54,980 nucleotides of DNA from an uncultured Kineothrix sp. (GCA_910588855.1 CAJUSR010000025.1:1-54980); one strand, 5' to 3'; positions 1-7,639 are shown, numbered from the stretch's first letter. Numbers and translations are program-made. Notes: generated from the letters alone by a model not told the origin.

Positions 1-64
1 GTGTAATGTTATCTTACATCAGTTTGGAGGTTTACACAAACTTTGGGATACTCCCTGTCCAAAA

Positions 65-97
65 AGATTGTTCCCTTTTAGGGGAACAATCTAATCT
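65..97. terminator. Bidirectional intrinsic terminator after holin gene
   Basis: An 11-bp stem (AGATTGTTCCC pairing with GGGAACAATCT) around a short loop is followed by T-rich tracts on both strands. On the minus strand it immediately follows the holin stop codon, so it probably ends the sigma-holin transcript. Confidence 0.7.
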
Positions 98-558
98 TTT
101 TTATCAATACTATCTTTTAACTCAGCAAGTAATTTTAACAGAAAAAGTGGTAACGTCACGCCCATTCTTCCAGCATTTTCCAATATGGATAATAGTTCAT
201 TAATAATCAGCCATATGGTAATAAGTAAACCAAACATTGTATTATTATTTGATTGTAGATGCATTTCTTCTGCAAATTTAAATATCAAGAAGTCTGTGCT
301 GATAGCTACAAAAATGGTAAGAATATAGCCAACCTTTTTATATATTCCTATTATACTTGCTTTGCTGCTCCAACCATATTTAGGATTATAGGGATACTGC
401 AAACTTTCTTTTTTGGCGGCTAGCATTCCTGAAACATAGTCAGCTATCATAAGTATAGTAAGTAATAGCAAAGCTGAAAACAATAATCCTGATTTGTTGC
501 TAATCCACATCACGCAAATTGTAAGAACGCCTTTGAGATATTTTAGTTTTTCTCTCAT
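91..558 (-). CDS. TcdE/UviB-like phage holin family protein
   Basis: This 155-aa protein looks like a holin of the toxin-secretion/phage-lysis family (Phage_holin_4_1). It has hydrophobic segments near residues 15-45 and 75-100, and the LMIADYVSGMLAA segment matches the family's conserved D-Y-x-x-G motif. Such holins form inner-membrane lesions; TcdE and UviB are associated with release of signal-less toxins or bacteriocins. I start at ATG 558, not the upstream in-frame ATG at 579, because AAAGGA lies about 7 nt before 558. The start overlaps the sigma gene stop in an ATGA arrangement, indicating translational coupling. No endolysin gene is adjacent, although the divergent 2378 gene carries wall-binding domains. 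The family call is firm; the export role is inferred from the neighbour. Confidence 0.82.
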   Translation of the reverse strand: MREKLKYLKGVLTICVMWISNKSGLLFSALLLLTILMIADYVSGMLAAKKESLQYPYNPKYGWSSKASIIGIYKKVGYILTIFVAISTDFLIFKFAEEMHLQSNNNTMFGLLITIWLIINELLSILENAGRMGVTLPLFLLKLLAELKDSIDKKD

Positions 559-1124
559 GTTAGTTTTCCTTTCATGCAATTATCTGAATTGAATGATAAT
601 ATTTTTTTAATTTTTTCTAAAGCACGTTTTTTTGTTTGGTTGATAGACTGCCTTGTTTGATGTTTCAGTTTCGCAATATCTTCTGCAGAATAACCTTCTG
701 AAAATATTAAGTAGATTATTATGTATTCTTTCTGTGTTAAATATTTTTTTAAATTTAATTCAGAAAAAATACTTATTGGGTCTGTGATAGATAATTTACA
801 TTGTAATAAATGAATTTGTTCTGAAGTTAAATCAGTCATGACTATTTCTTGCTTCTGACGGATTATTTTTTTTACTTTAAAACAATAATAATTATGCATG
901 GCATGGTTGATGTAAGTAGTGATGCCTGCGTCAGAAGGATTCACTAGTTCTTCTACATTCATAGTATGTATTAGTTCTATGAAAAAAACTACTATATCAG
1001 AATATGAGTCTTCATAATATAGTTTCCATGTATATTTTTTGAATAACGGATTGAAGTTGTTTATTAAATTCATCATGGCGCAATCATCATTTTGCTGTGC
1101 ATTGATAATTAATTCTTTTAACAT
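555..1124 (-). CDS. TcdR/BotR/UviA-like sigma factor
   Basis: A 189-aa sigma-70-like regulator resembling the Clostridium toxin/bacteriocin sigma factors TcdR, BotR and UviA. Region-2-like sequence lies at about residues 25-55 (PLFKKY...LYYED...DIVVFFIELI). Region 4 with its helix-turn-helix lies at about 130-180 (GYSAEDIAKL...TRQSINQTKKRALEKIKKI). Length fits the group (about 180-190 aa). Known members direct RNA polymerase to toxin and holin genes and to their own promoter. Here the gene is coupled to a TcdE-like holin and is preceded by a TTTACA element and a hairpin that buries its Shine-Dalgarno. Base composition is AT-rich, unlike the core genes further right. A general ECF sigma is the alternative, but the holin partnership favours the TcdR group. 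Confidence 0.8.
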   Translation of the reverse strand: MLKELIINAQQNDDCAMMNLINNFNPLFKKYTWKLYYEDSYSDIVVFFIELIHTMNVEELVNPSDAGITTYINHAMHNYYCFKVKKIIRQKQEIVMTDLTSEQIHLLQCKLSITDPISIFSELNLKKYLTQKEYIIIYLIFSEGYSAEDIAKLKHQTRQSINQTKKRALEKIKKILSFNSDNCMKGKLT

Positions 1125-1131
1125 TATTTTT

Positions 1132-1174
1132 ACCTCCTTAGTTGTTAAGGAGGTAATTTATTAAGAAATGTAAA
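1132..1174 (-). promoter_or_regulatory. Sigma-gene promoter and SD-sequestering hairpin
   Basis: On the minus strand a TTTACA (1174-1169) is followed 16-17 nt later by CTCCTT/TCCTTA. TTTACA is the -35 element known for TcdR-type sigma factors. Overlapping this is a perfect 9-bp inverted repeat, ACCTCCTTA (1146-1154, minus) and TAAGGAGGT (1132-1140, minus), with a 5-nt loop; its 3' arm is the ribosome binding site of the sigma gene. Transcripts starting upstream would hide the site. Transcripts starting just after the proposed -10 would lack the 5' arm. Confidence 0.5.
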
Positions 1175-1423
1175 CGTATAATTATTAGCCTCTTAAATAA
1201 ATTCCATTTTTATATAGAAATGGAAACAAAAAATAATTATTTTGATGGCAAATATTTGGGTTAATAATTAAAAGGTATTCAACTAGAATAAAAGAGAAAA
1301 GTTAAGATTTTTTTGATGAAAGAAATATGTTAAACTAATGATTAATTAAATAATAAGGGTATCAAGTATCATCTGGTTGTTAAATTATTAGATTTCATTA
1401 TGCGAGTATATAGGAAATTTTAC

Positions 1424-1587
1424 ATGGAAAAAAAGAGGCTACTAAAAATAAGGATGTAAAAGTTAAAAGTAACAGTATAAAGATAAATGAATTAGAAGCG
1501 GAGGAAAATGATGTTATTATAAAAATACCCACAAAGAAAAATATAGAATATATGCGAAAAAAAGTTTTGGAAGGGCTGGAAGAATAA
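1424..1587 (+). pseudogene. Small ORF interrupted at an A7 tract
   Basis: An ATG at 1424 has an AGGA about 8 nt upstream but stops after 11 codons. One frame over, an open frame runs from the A7 tract (1428-1434) to TAA at 1585-1587 and reads like a lysine/glutamate-rich peptide ending KKVLEGLEE. One extra A in the tract would join them into a protein of about 50 aa. It is followed closely by a good terminator. It may be a remnant, a slippage-dependent gene or a chance ORF. No family is recognised. The rest of 1175-1423 shows nothing else I can support. Confidence 0.3.
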
Positions 1588-1605
1588 TAATTTATATTAA
1601 AGAGG

Positions 1606-1647
1606 CACCATATATCTTTACATAAAAGATATATGGTGTATTTTTTT
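1606..1647 (+). terminator. Intrinsic terminator
   Basis: A 14-bp stem (CACCATATATCTTT with its complement at 1625-1638) and a short loop are followed by TATTTTTTT. It ends six bases before the promoter element of the 1721 gene and so insulates that gene. Confidence 0.75.
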
Positions 1648-1653
1648 AAAACG

Positions 1654-1699
1654 TTTACTTTTATTATTGATTTTATACTTTATTATTTAGTCGACTAAA
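1654..1699 (+). promoter_or_regulatory. Putative promoter and 14-bp palindrome before 1721 gene
   Basis: ACGTTTACTTT at 1651-1661 matches the ACGTTTACATT upstream of the sigma gene in all but one base. TACTTT follows 16 nt after TTTACT. A perfect palindrome TTTAGTCGACTAAA (1686-1699) lies between this and the ribosome binding site and could be an operator. The shared element suggests that the sigma factor controls both directions. Confidence 0.4.
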
Positions 1700-1720
1700 A
1701 AAATAAAGGAGGAAGAAAAT

Positions 1721-2242
1721 ATGTCACAATTTTATATTAACAAAAGCGGTAGTACAATTCGTGTATATAATTCAACGGATTCTTCAAGAATCCAAATTGG
1801 TACACTTGCGAATCGGGAGGCATTCTCTGAAATCGGTAGCGAGGGAGATTTTTCAGCAATTAAATTTTTAGGTAAAAATGGATTAGCAAATGGCTACCTA
1901 ATTAATGCACCGGTAGCTACCTTCACACCATGTACCGACTATCCATATGAAAGTGTAAAAATAGGAGGTACTACTTATAAAGCGTTTAAATTCCGCCGTA
2001 ATTCTAATATATATACCGTTGACGGAACCTACTGGGGCAAGGTCGCATCCGGAAGACGTGTTGCATGTTTAACGGCATTAGCGGGAAGCTCTCATCCGGA
2101 ATGGAAAGCTATTAATTATGTTGAAAATACGAATGGTGGTTGGATAGAGGTTTTTGATGATAAATTGAGATATGGATTCGTAGATACTGGATTAAGTATT
2201 GGTTCGGGGCCATCTTCTATTAGTATGTATGGAACATGGTAA
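1721..2242 (+). CDS. Leaderless 173-aa protein of unknown function
   Basis: I do not recognise a family. The protein has 173 aa, a strong AAAGGAGG ribosome binding site, no signal peptide, no membrane segment and no lipobox. It is rich in Gly, Ser, Thr, Tyr and Asn with alternating hydrophobic residues, suggesting a beta-rich extracellular or phage-tail-like fold (for example STIRVYNST near the N-terminus and a C-terminal SIGSGPSSISMYGTW). It follows a promoter resembling that of the TcdR-like sigma gene and precedes the large wall-binding protein, so holin-dependent release is plausible. A toxin, a bacteriocin or an adaptor are possibilities that cannot be told apart from sequence alone. Confidence 0.6.
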   Translation: MSQFYINKSGSTIRVYNSTDSSRIQIGTLANREAFSEIGSEGDFSAIKFLGKNGLANGYLINAPVATFTPCTDYPYESVKIGGTTYKAFKFRRNSNIYTVDGTYWGKVASGRRVACLTALAGSSHPEWKAINYVENTNGGWIEVFDDKLRYGFVDTGLSIGSGPSSISMYGTW

Positions 2243-2296
2243 TTGATAAGGAAAATCAAGTTTTAATAGATTTTTAGAGTTTTGTGTGGAAATAAG

Positions 2297-2326
2297 ATGG
2301 CTCTCCGCTTAAAAACAGAGAGTCAT
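2297..2326 (+). terminator. Weak hairpin between the two cargo genes
   Basis: ATGGCTCTC and GAGAGTCAT form a 9-bp stem with one G-U pair. Only a poor U-rich stretch follows, so partial attenuation with read-through into the 2378 gene is likelier than complete termination. Confidence 0.4.
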
Positions 2327-2377
2327 TCTATACTTTATTATTAAAAATATTAAGTAGAAGTTAGGAGGAATATTATA

Positions 2378-4693
2378 ATGGGTGATTTATGGGTAGAAAA
2401 AGTACAAAAATGGTTAAACAAAGAGTACATGGGAAAGAATGGATATGTGGTTATCGGTGAAGATGGTATTGTAGGTTCGGGAACTTGTAAAGCTCTTGTT
2501 CGTGCAATACAGATTGAATTGGGTATTGGTACTCCAAATGGTACATTTGGACCGGCAACAATTTCAGCTTTTAATGCCATGGGAATTACAGAAAGTACTT
2601 CAAATCAGAACTTAATAAGAATACTTCAGGGTGGGTTTTACTGCAAAGGCATTGATTGTGGAGGGTTTGACGGAGTCTATGGTTATAAATTGTCACAGGC
2701 GATACTGACGTTTAAGAAACAAACGGGTATTGGGGGCAATAATCCTTATATTGATGCAAAACATATGAAAGCTTTATTAAATACAGACCCTTTTATTGGG
2801 GATCGCAATGGAAAAGTGTACATTCGAGTTGCACAACAGTATTTAAACAGTAATTATTCGGATTTTTTCTGGGAGAAAATTGGTTTGATTCCTTGCAATG
2901 GCATTACTGACCGTAATATGACCAAAGCATTGGCATATGCATTACAATATGAAGAAGGTGAACGGGGTTCAGGATTAGATGGAGTGGTGGGAACAAATAC
3001 GCTTAATAAGGCACCGGTGTTGAGTATAGGCAGTTTAAAGGGTAATTTTATAAAATTATTGCAAATTGCTATTGCATGTACGGCACTAGAAGATGTTGGA
3101 CTTGATGGTGTTTTTGATCAGGAGGTTGAGCATGCAGTTAGTAATCACCAGAGGTTTATGTGCTTAAATCAGGATACAACTGTAACATTGGGGGTTGTGT
3201 GCCGAAAAACGTGGGCTTCTTTTATGATAAGTAAAGGAGATGTGACAAGATTTTGTGATGCTTGTGACTGTTCACAAAAACTTTCCCTAGCAAAAGCTCG
3301 TGCGCTTAAAGCCCACGGATATAATTATGTTGGGAGATATTTAACTGGAACAGTTGGCGGAAGCCGAGACAAATCGCTGTCAGTAGACGAGATAACGAAC
3401 ATTACTGAAGCCGGATTGAATATTTTCGCTATATATCAGGATGGAGGGGCTAGTGCTACGTATTTTAATTATACCAAAGGGTATTCAGATGCCAAAAAGG
3501 CAATTATTGCTGCAGAAAAATTACATATTCCATTAGGCGAAATCATTTATTTTGCGGTTGATTATGATTTTACCGCAGACCAAACAAAAGATATTATTGT
3601 TCCACATTTTCGGGGGATTAACGATTATTTTAATAAAGTTAATTCTAAGTATCGGATTGGTATCTATGGTTCTAGAAATATATGTAATACTGTGGCATCA
3701 GAAAATTTGTCATGTAGTAGTTTTGTTTCCGACATGTCTACTGGATATAGCGGCAATATGGGATATAGACTTCCTGATGATTGGGCATTTGACCAATTTT
3801 ATGAATATACATTTACCAATTATGATAATTACGATGGCGACTTTGCTTTGGATAAAAATGTTGCTTCGGGAAGGTACACTGGATTTAATGGGAATATGTT
3901 ATGTGGAAAAGAGAAATATCGTGATGTAACACTGCATAAAATGGTACTACAGCCAGATGGATATTATGAATGTTCTGTGTGTGGATATAGGGTAAAACAT
4001 CCATTGCTTCAGGATTCTCAAATATTATCTGTCCGTGAACTATTGGAAGTTAAAACAGGATATATTTTCTTCTTTAATTATTGTTACTTGGAATCACAGA
4101 ATGTAACTTATTCAAATATGGATTCACCTAAAATGTTGCTAGATGCAATCCAGAGGATTAGAGCTACCCACATAAATGCATATGAATTTTCAGATGGTAA
4201 TGGAGTATGTGTAGTAGATCAAATATTATATCCTCATAATCCTGATAAAATGTATTTTGAATATCCATTTGCCTATGGAGAAGTTAACTCGGCAAATTTG
4301 ATTATTTATGATGGAACACTTGCATCTATAATGAATGCTGTCTTATGCATTTTCTCTCCTAACTATGCTTTATATCAAAGTGCGCAAGAGATTCAAGAAA
4401 TTATTGATAATCAGTCGGGTTTGGAAGAAATGGTGTTAATGAAGATTGTGGAGTTTTTTGCATCAAAAGCAACGGCAGCTATGGGCGGTGATAAAGTGTT
4501 GGAATACCTTGTTTCACTTTTAGAATTGGGGATTGAAATTGATACCGAAAATGGATATGATATTGAAGTAGGGGACTATATTGTTGAGTATCCTATTTAT
4601 CAAGGCTCCATTTTGACTTGTAAGAATTCATTTATTGTTTATGATGCTGATTATAAGGTTAAGGTAATTGTTTTTAATGATATGAGTTCATAG
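2378..4693 (+). CDS. Peptidoglycan-binding repeats plus DUF1906 glycosidase-like protein
   Basis: A 771-aa protein with an AGGAGG ribosome binding site and no signal peptide. Residues about 1-290 contain four peptidoglycan-binding-type repeats (each ending like DGVVGTNT or DGVYGYKLSQA). Residues about 300-515 form a DUF1906/Rv2525c-like glycoside-hydrolase domain, with ARALKAHGYNYVGRYL, FAIYQDG, IIYFAVDYDF and YRIGIYGSR. A CSVC pair sits near residue 531, followed by an unrecognised C-terminal domain of about 230 aa. This is an endolysin-like architecture with a large added C-terminus. Lack of a leader together with the nearby holin suggests release through the holin. Whether it cleaves peptidoglycan or only targets the wall to deliver the C-terminal domain is unknown. 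Confidence 0.75.
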   Translation: MGDLWVEKVQKWLNKEYMGKNGYVVIGEDGIVGSGTCKALVRAIQIELGIGTPNGTFGPATISAFNAMGITESTSNQNLIRILQGGFYCKGIDCGGFDGVYGYKLSQAILTFKKQTGIGGNNPYIDAKHMKALLNTDPFIGDRNGKVYIRVAQQYLNSNYSDFFWEKIGLIPCNGITDRNMTKALAYALQYEEGERGSGLDGVVGTNTLNKAPVLSIGSLKGNFIKLLQIAIACTALEDVGLDGVFDQEVEHAVSNHQRFMCLNQDTTVTLGVVCRKTWASFMISKGDVTRFCDACDCSQKLSLAKARALKAHGYNYVGRYLTGTVGGSRDKSLSVDEITNITEAGLNIFAIYQDGGASATYFNYTKGYSDAKKAIIAAEKLHIPLGEIIYFAVDYDFTADQTKDIIVPHFRGINDYFNKVNSKYRIGIYGSRNICNTVASENLSCSSFVSDMSTGYSGNMGYRLPDDWAFDQFYEYTFTNYDNYDGDFALDKNVASGRYTGFNGNMLCGKEKYRDVTLHKMVLQPDGYYECSVCGYRVKHPLLQDSQILSVRELLEVKTGYIFFFNYCYLESQNVTYSNMDSPKMLLDAIQRIRATHINAYEFSDGNGVCVVDQILYPHNPDKMYFEYPFAYGEVNSANLIIYDGTLASIMNAVLCIFSPNYALYQSAQEIQEIIDNQSGLEEMVLMKIVEFFASKATAAMGGDKVLEYLVSLLELGIEIDTENGYDIEVGDYIVEYPIYQGSILTCKNSFIVYDADYKVKVIVFNDMSS

Positions 4694-4700
4694 ACATGGG

Positions 4701-4736
4701 ATAAGCAACGGAGGTTAAGAAACCTCTGTTGCTTAT
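4701..4736 (+). terminator. Long hairpin after the cargo operon
   Basis: ATAAGCAACGGAGGTT pairs with AACCTCTGTTGCTTAT over 16 bp with one G-U pair and a 4-nt loop. No U-tract follows, so it may be an mRNA 3' stabiliser or a weak terminator. Confidence 0.5.
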
Positions 4737-4801
4737 GCCTCTGTTGACTATGATTCAAAGACGTGTAAAAATATATTTATATGTAGCAAAGGGGGGTTAA
4801 G

Positions 4802-5704
4802 ATGAAAAGAAAAGAAGAGATAATTAACTACATTAAAATGTTTATTCCAATTATACTACTATCAGTTAGTAGTTATGTTTTATTGTATTTCATGTTAAGT
4901 AAAGATAGGTATATTATTCAAAGCATTCTTTGCGCATTTTATTACTTATACTTAATCTATCTTTATAAGAGGATAAACAGTTGCAAACAGCTATATTGGT
5001 TAAATTTGTATATAATTGTTATGCTTATCGTTTCCGTTATGGGTGTAGTTCCACTTCCTAGTAAGTTGCCTGTTAATATGTTTTATAATATATTGGCGGT
5101 GGTTTTAGACTGTGCGATTACCGTAGTTTATGCGCCGATTACATATTTGTGCGCTAGGAGCCCAGCGTATATATATTTGGTTACCAGTTCAATATTATAC
5201 ATATTTGTTTGGTTGTATAGTATGAAGTATATGCTTTTAAAAGGCGAAAGAAAAAAATATCATATTTTGTTTTTGGTTATTTTTATTACTCTAATTGAAA
5301 TACAGATTGCATGTCTAAACTCGATTTACTTAGTAAATTATAACCATACTTTTTTTATGGTTTTCACATGGCTTTTATGGATATATTGTATTTATCATTT
5401 TCGACAGGATGATAAATTTTTGAGCGTTATGTCAAAAATTTGGATGTTTCTGTTTTTGGCACAGGCATTGTCTTCTGCAATAATCTTCACTATCCAATGG
5501 ATGCCGTTGAGCGTACAGAGGTTTGTTTATCAAACGGGTATTAACCATTTGTTTTATTATGTATATCTTCCGTTTTTATATACGGGCTTACCTACAGCGA
5601 TTATCACATATCCATCACAAATGGTATCCCTTTTCTTAATATTTATTTTATGGATGGCTTCAAAAATATGGAAACAAAAAAGGCCAAATAATATGCATAG
5701 CTGA
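4802..5704 (+). CDS. Polytopic membrane protein, unknown
   Basis: A 300-aa, very hydrophobic, Tyr/Ile-rich protein with about eight predicted membrane segments and a basic C-terminal tail (KIWKQKRPNN). A GGGGGG-rich ribosome binding site precedes the ATG. I recognise no transporter motif, catalytic residues or immunity-protein signature. It shares the AT-rich composition of the island and the orientation of the two leaderless genes. It could be an immunity or export component, but that is inference from position only. The 240 bases downstream to spoVAE hold no supported gene. Confidence 0.6.
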   Translation: MKRKEEIINYIKMFIPIILLSVSSYVLLYFMLSKDRYIIQSILCAFYYLYLIYLYKRINSCKQLYWLNLYIIVMLIVSVMGVVPLPSKLPVNMFYNILAVVLDCAITVVYAPITYLCARSPAYIYLVTSSILYIFVWLYSMKYMLLKGERKKYHILFLVIFITLIEIQIACLNSIYLVNYNHTFFMVFTWLLWIYCIYHFRQDDKFLSVMSKIWMFLFLAQALSSAIIFTIQWMPLSVQRFVYQTGINHLFYYVYLPFLYTGLPTAIITYPSQMVSLFLIFILWMASKIWKQKRPNNMHS

Positions 5705-5946
5705 TTGCAGCAGTATTAATGGATTGCTGTTTAAGGACGGGGGAAGTAGGAGTCCTTTCAATGTATTAATTTAATGTGCCAATAAAAAGCGGCAATCATA
5801 CAAGTAAATATAGGACAGATGTAGGATAGATAATAGTGCATTTGAATAATTATCATAAAAAAACGCATAATAGGAATGGATTAGATAGAATAAAAATAAA
5901 GGATAAGCGTATGGCTTGGATTTTATTGTTTGTTAGGAGGTTATGC

Positions 5947-6303
5947 ATGGATTATTTGAATGCATTTTGGGTGGGCGGGTTGATATGTGCCCTTGTACAG
6001 ATATTGATGGAAAAAACAAAAATGATGCCGGGACGGATTATGGTTCTGCTAGTCTGCCTTGGGGCGGTGATAAGCGTATTCGGCATTTATGAGCCTTTTC
6101 AGGAGTATGCGGGGGCAGGTTCTTCCGTGCCGCTTTTGGGCTTTGGCAATGTGCTGATGAAAGGGGTCAAGGAAGCGGTGGATAATGCCGGCTTTATCGG
6201 GATATTCCAAGGAGGTTTTAAGGCAGGGGCAGTAGGAACAAGCGCTGCATTGGTGTTTGGGTATTTGGCAAGTTTAATTTTTAATCCTAAGATGAAAAAG
6301 TAG
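5947..6303 (+). CDS. spoVAE: Stage V sporulation protein AE (SpoVAE)
   Basis: A 118-aa inner-membrane protein of the SpoVA complex, which moves dipicolinic acid into the forespore and releases it at germination. Family hallmarks include WVGGLICALVQILM near the start, PGRIMVLLVCLGAV, and GGFKAGAVGTSAALVFGYL before the C-terminus. I start at ATG 5947, which has TAGGAGG about 7 nt upstream, and not at an upstream GTG that would add a hydrophilic leader unlike the family. spoVAC and spoVAD, normally adjacent, are not seen; the gene to its left belongs to the AT-rich island. Insertion into the operon or a dispersed spoVA arrangement are both possible. Confidence 0.88.
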   Translation: MDYLNAFWVGGLICALVQILMEKTKMMPGRIMVLLVCLGAVISVFGIYEPFQEYAGAGSSVPLLGFGNVLMKGVKEAVDNAGFIGIFQGGFKAGAVGTSAALVFGYLASLIFNPKMKK

Positions 6304-6315
6304 AGGTATGAGATT

Positions 6316-6487
6316 ATGTTGCCGGACAACAGGGAGTTTAGGATGATTTGCGTGACGGAGAAAGGAGTTCCTGTTATATTGAAAGATTTTGAAAGATTTG
6401 GATTCCAATCCGGAGAACATTACTTTTGCAACCAATACTTATTATGCCTTTGCGCTAGTTTATAAGGATATAGTAGTTGTAAAATAA
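6316..6487 (+). pseudogene. Small gene frameshifted by a 10-bp tandem duplication
   Basis: From ATG 6316 an open frame runs to a direct duplication of TTGAAAGATT (6379-6388 and 6389-6398) and then stops at 6463. With one copy of the 10-mer the frame continues into a coding-like stretch (SNPENITFATNTYYAFALVY) ending at TAA 6485-6487, giving a protein of about 53 aa. The duplication shifts the frame by one. No family is recognised. It lies just downstream of spoVAE. Confidence 0.4.
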
Positions 6488-6592
6488 GTAGAAGATACCG
6501 AGTAAAAGATACCGGGGGCTGCCTTATGATAAATCCAATCTTTGTTGATGGAAACGGGGAGGGGATATCAAAAGGAAAGCTTCCGGTTTTTT

Positions 6593-7096
6593 TCAGGTTT
6601 CCTCCCAGGAAATCTGCCGGTTGATTAAAAATTTGCGGAAAGCGTCATCCCAAAGCTGTTCGGGGGTTTTGTCCATTAGGAAAGTATTGGTAGACAGCCC
6701 TGTCATGAGCATGGCGTTGGAACCATCGTATTTTATTGTTAAAGTAAAGGCTTTTACAAGGCTGCCGTTGTCTGAAAAACCGCCGTTTGTCAAGATTTTT
6801 TCCATATGGGCAGGCATGAGGAGAAGGACGAACTTAAAACTAAGAGGAGTACGTTTCCCTTTAATAAGCTGGAAACATAGGGGGCGGATATCTTTCCATA
6901 AGGAAAATTCATAAGGGCAGAGGTTTTCATCCTCTTGCTCTTCTTTTGTGTAAAATTCTTTCCGCACACGCCCGTCTATCTGGAACCCATTAGCAGTAAT
7001 AATGGTACCTTCTTCCAACAGGAAATAATCGAAGGTATCGGAAAGGAGCAGTTTATTCATAAAATCTTTCAAATCGGAAATATTATATATTTTCAT
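6593..7096 (-). CDS. DUF5721 family protein
   Basis: A 167-aa soluble protein resembling the DUF5721 family common in Lachnospiraceae. Recognisable features are an N-terminal ISDLKDFMNKLL, an early FLLEEGTIITANGFQIDGR, a WKDIRPLCFQLIKGKRTPL segment and a C-terminal FLMDKTPEQLWDDAFRKFL. Function is unknown in the family; no catalytic motif or membrane segment is visible. It stands alone on the minus strand, converging on spoVAE. The family name is from memory of sequence features, hence moderate confidence. Confidence 0.65.
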   Translation of the reverse strand: MKIYNISDLKDFMNKLLLSDTFDYFLLEEGTIITANGFQIDGRVRKEFYTKEEQEDENLCPYEFSLWKDIRPLCFQLIKGKRTPLSFKFVLLLMPAHMEKILTNGGFSDNGSLVKAFTLTIKYDGSNAMLMTGLSTNTFLMDKTPEQLWDDAFRKFLINRQISWEET

Positions 7097-7279
7097 AGAT
7101 GCCTCTCTGAATCTTAATCATGCAATTGATTTAAACTTTGAAATTGATTATAACTATGCAATTAATTTCAATTATGTAAGTAATTATAATTGTGCAATTG
7201 GTTCCACATATTAAGCAGTATTGTGGGCTTAAGCAATATTATAACGCAAAGAGGAGAAACGCGCTATTGCTTTTTTCCC

Positions 7280-7525
7280 ATATATGATTCGGGTGTCAAA
7301 AGGTCTTCCCGGCAGTGCCGCTTGGCAGATTGCACAAAAAAATTTGTGCAAGTGGCTTTTGTACGATGGAGAGGAGACTCAAAAATCGTGGAAGCCAATG
7401 CTGAACACGATTTTCGCCTTAAGAGGCTCATCGGAATGCTCCGTACAACAAAACGCGCACAAATTTTTTGTGCAATCTACCAGACGGCACTGCCGGGAAG
7501 ACCTTTTGACACCCGAATCCATATA
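7280..7525. repeat. Palindromic repeat element, 34-bp perfect arms with conserved core
   Basis: Arms at 7287-7320 and 7485-7518 are exact reverse complements over 34 bp and continue as a near-perfect repeat toward the centre (GCACAAAAAA and TTTTTTGTGC). The centre (about 7350-7440) matches the copy at 39040-39157 on the opposite strand, including the peptide AFVRWxxDSKIVE in one frame. Shortened copies occur at 41722, 44669 and 49155. The element is nearly a single hairpin; the core could be coding or a structured RNA. Flanking 7097-7279 is an AT-rich gap with no gene. Confidence 0.8.
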
Positions 7526-7639
7526 GGAAAGTCCTTCGCCAGAAGGACATAGATTAAGGAAGAACCGAAGGTTCTTCATAAAGTGTCGAAGACACTTTTT
7601 TACTATATAGGAAAGTTCTCTGAATTTCCCATATAGTAA

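Noticed and set aside
91..4693. The first 5 kb as an ordinary prophage remnant
   Set aside because: Only the holin and a lysin-like protein are phage-like. No structural, packaging or integrase genes are seen, and the sigma partner fits toxin loci better, though a phage origin cannot be excluded from this window.
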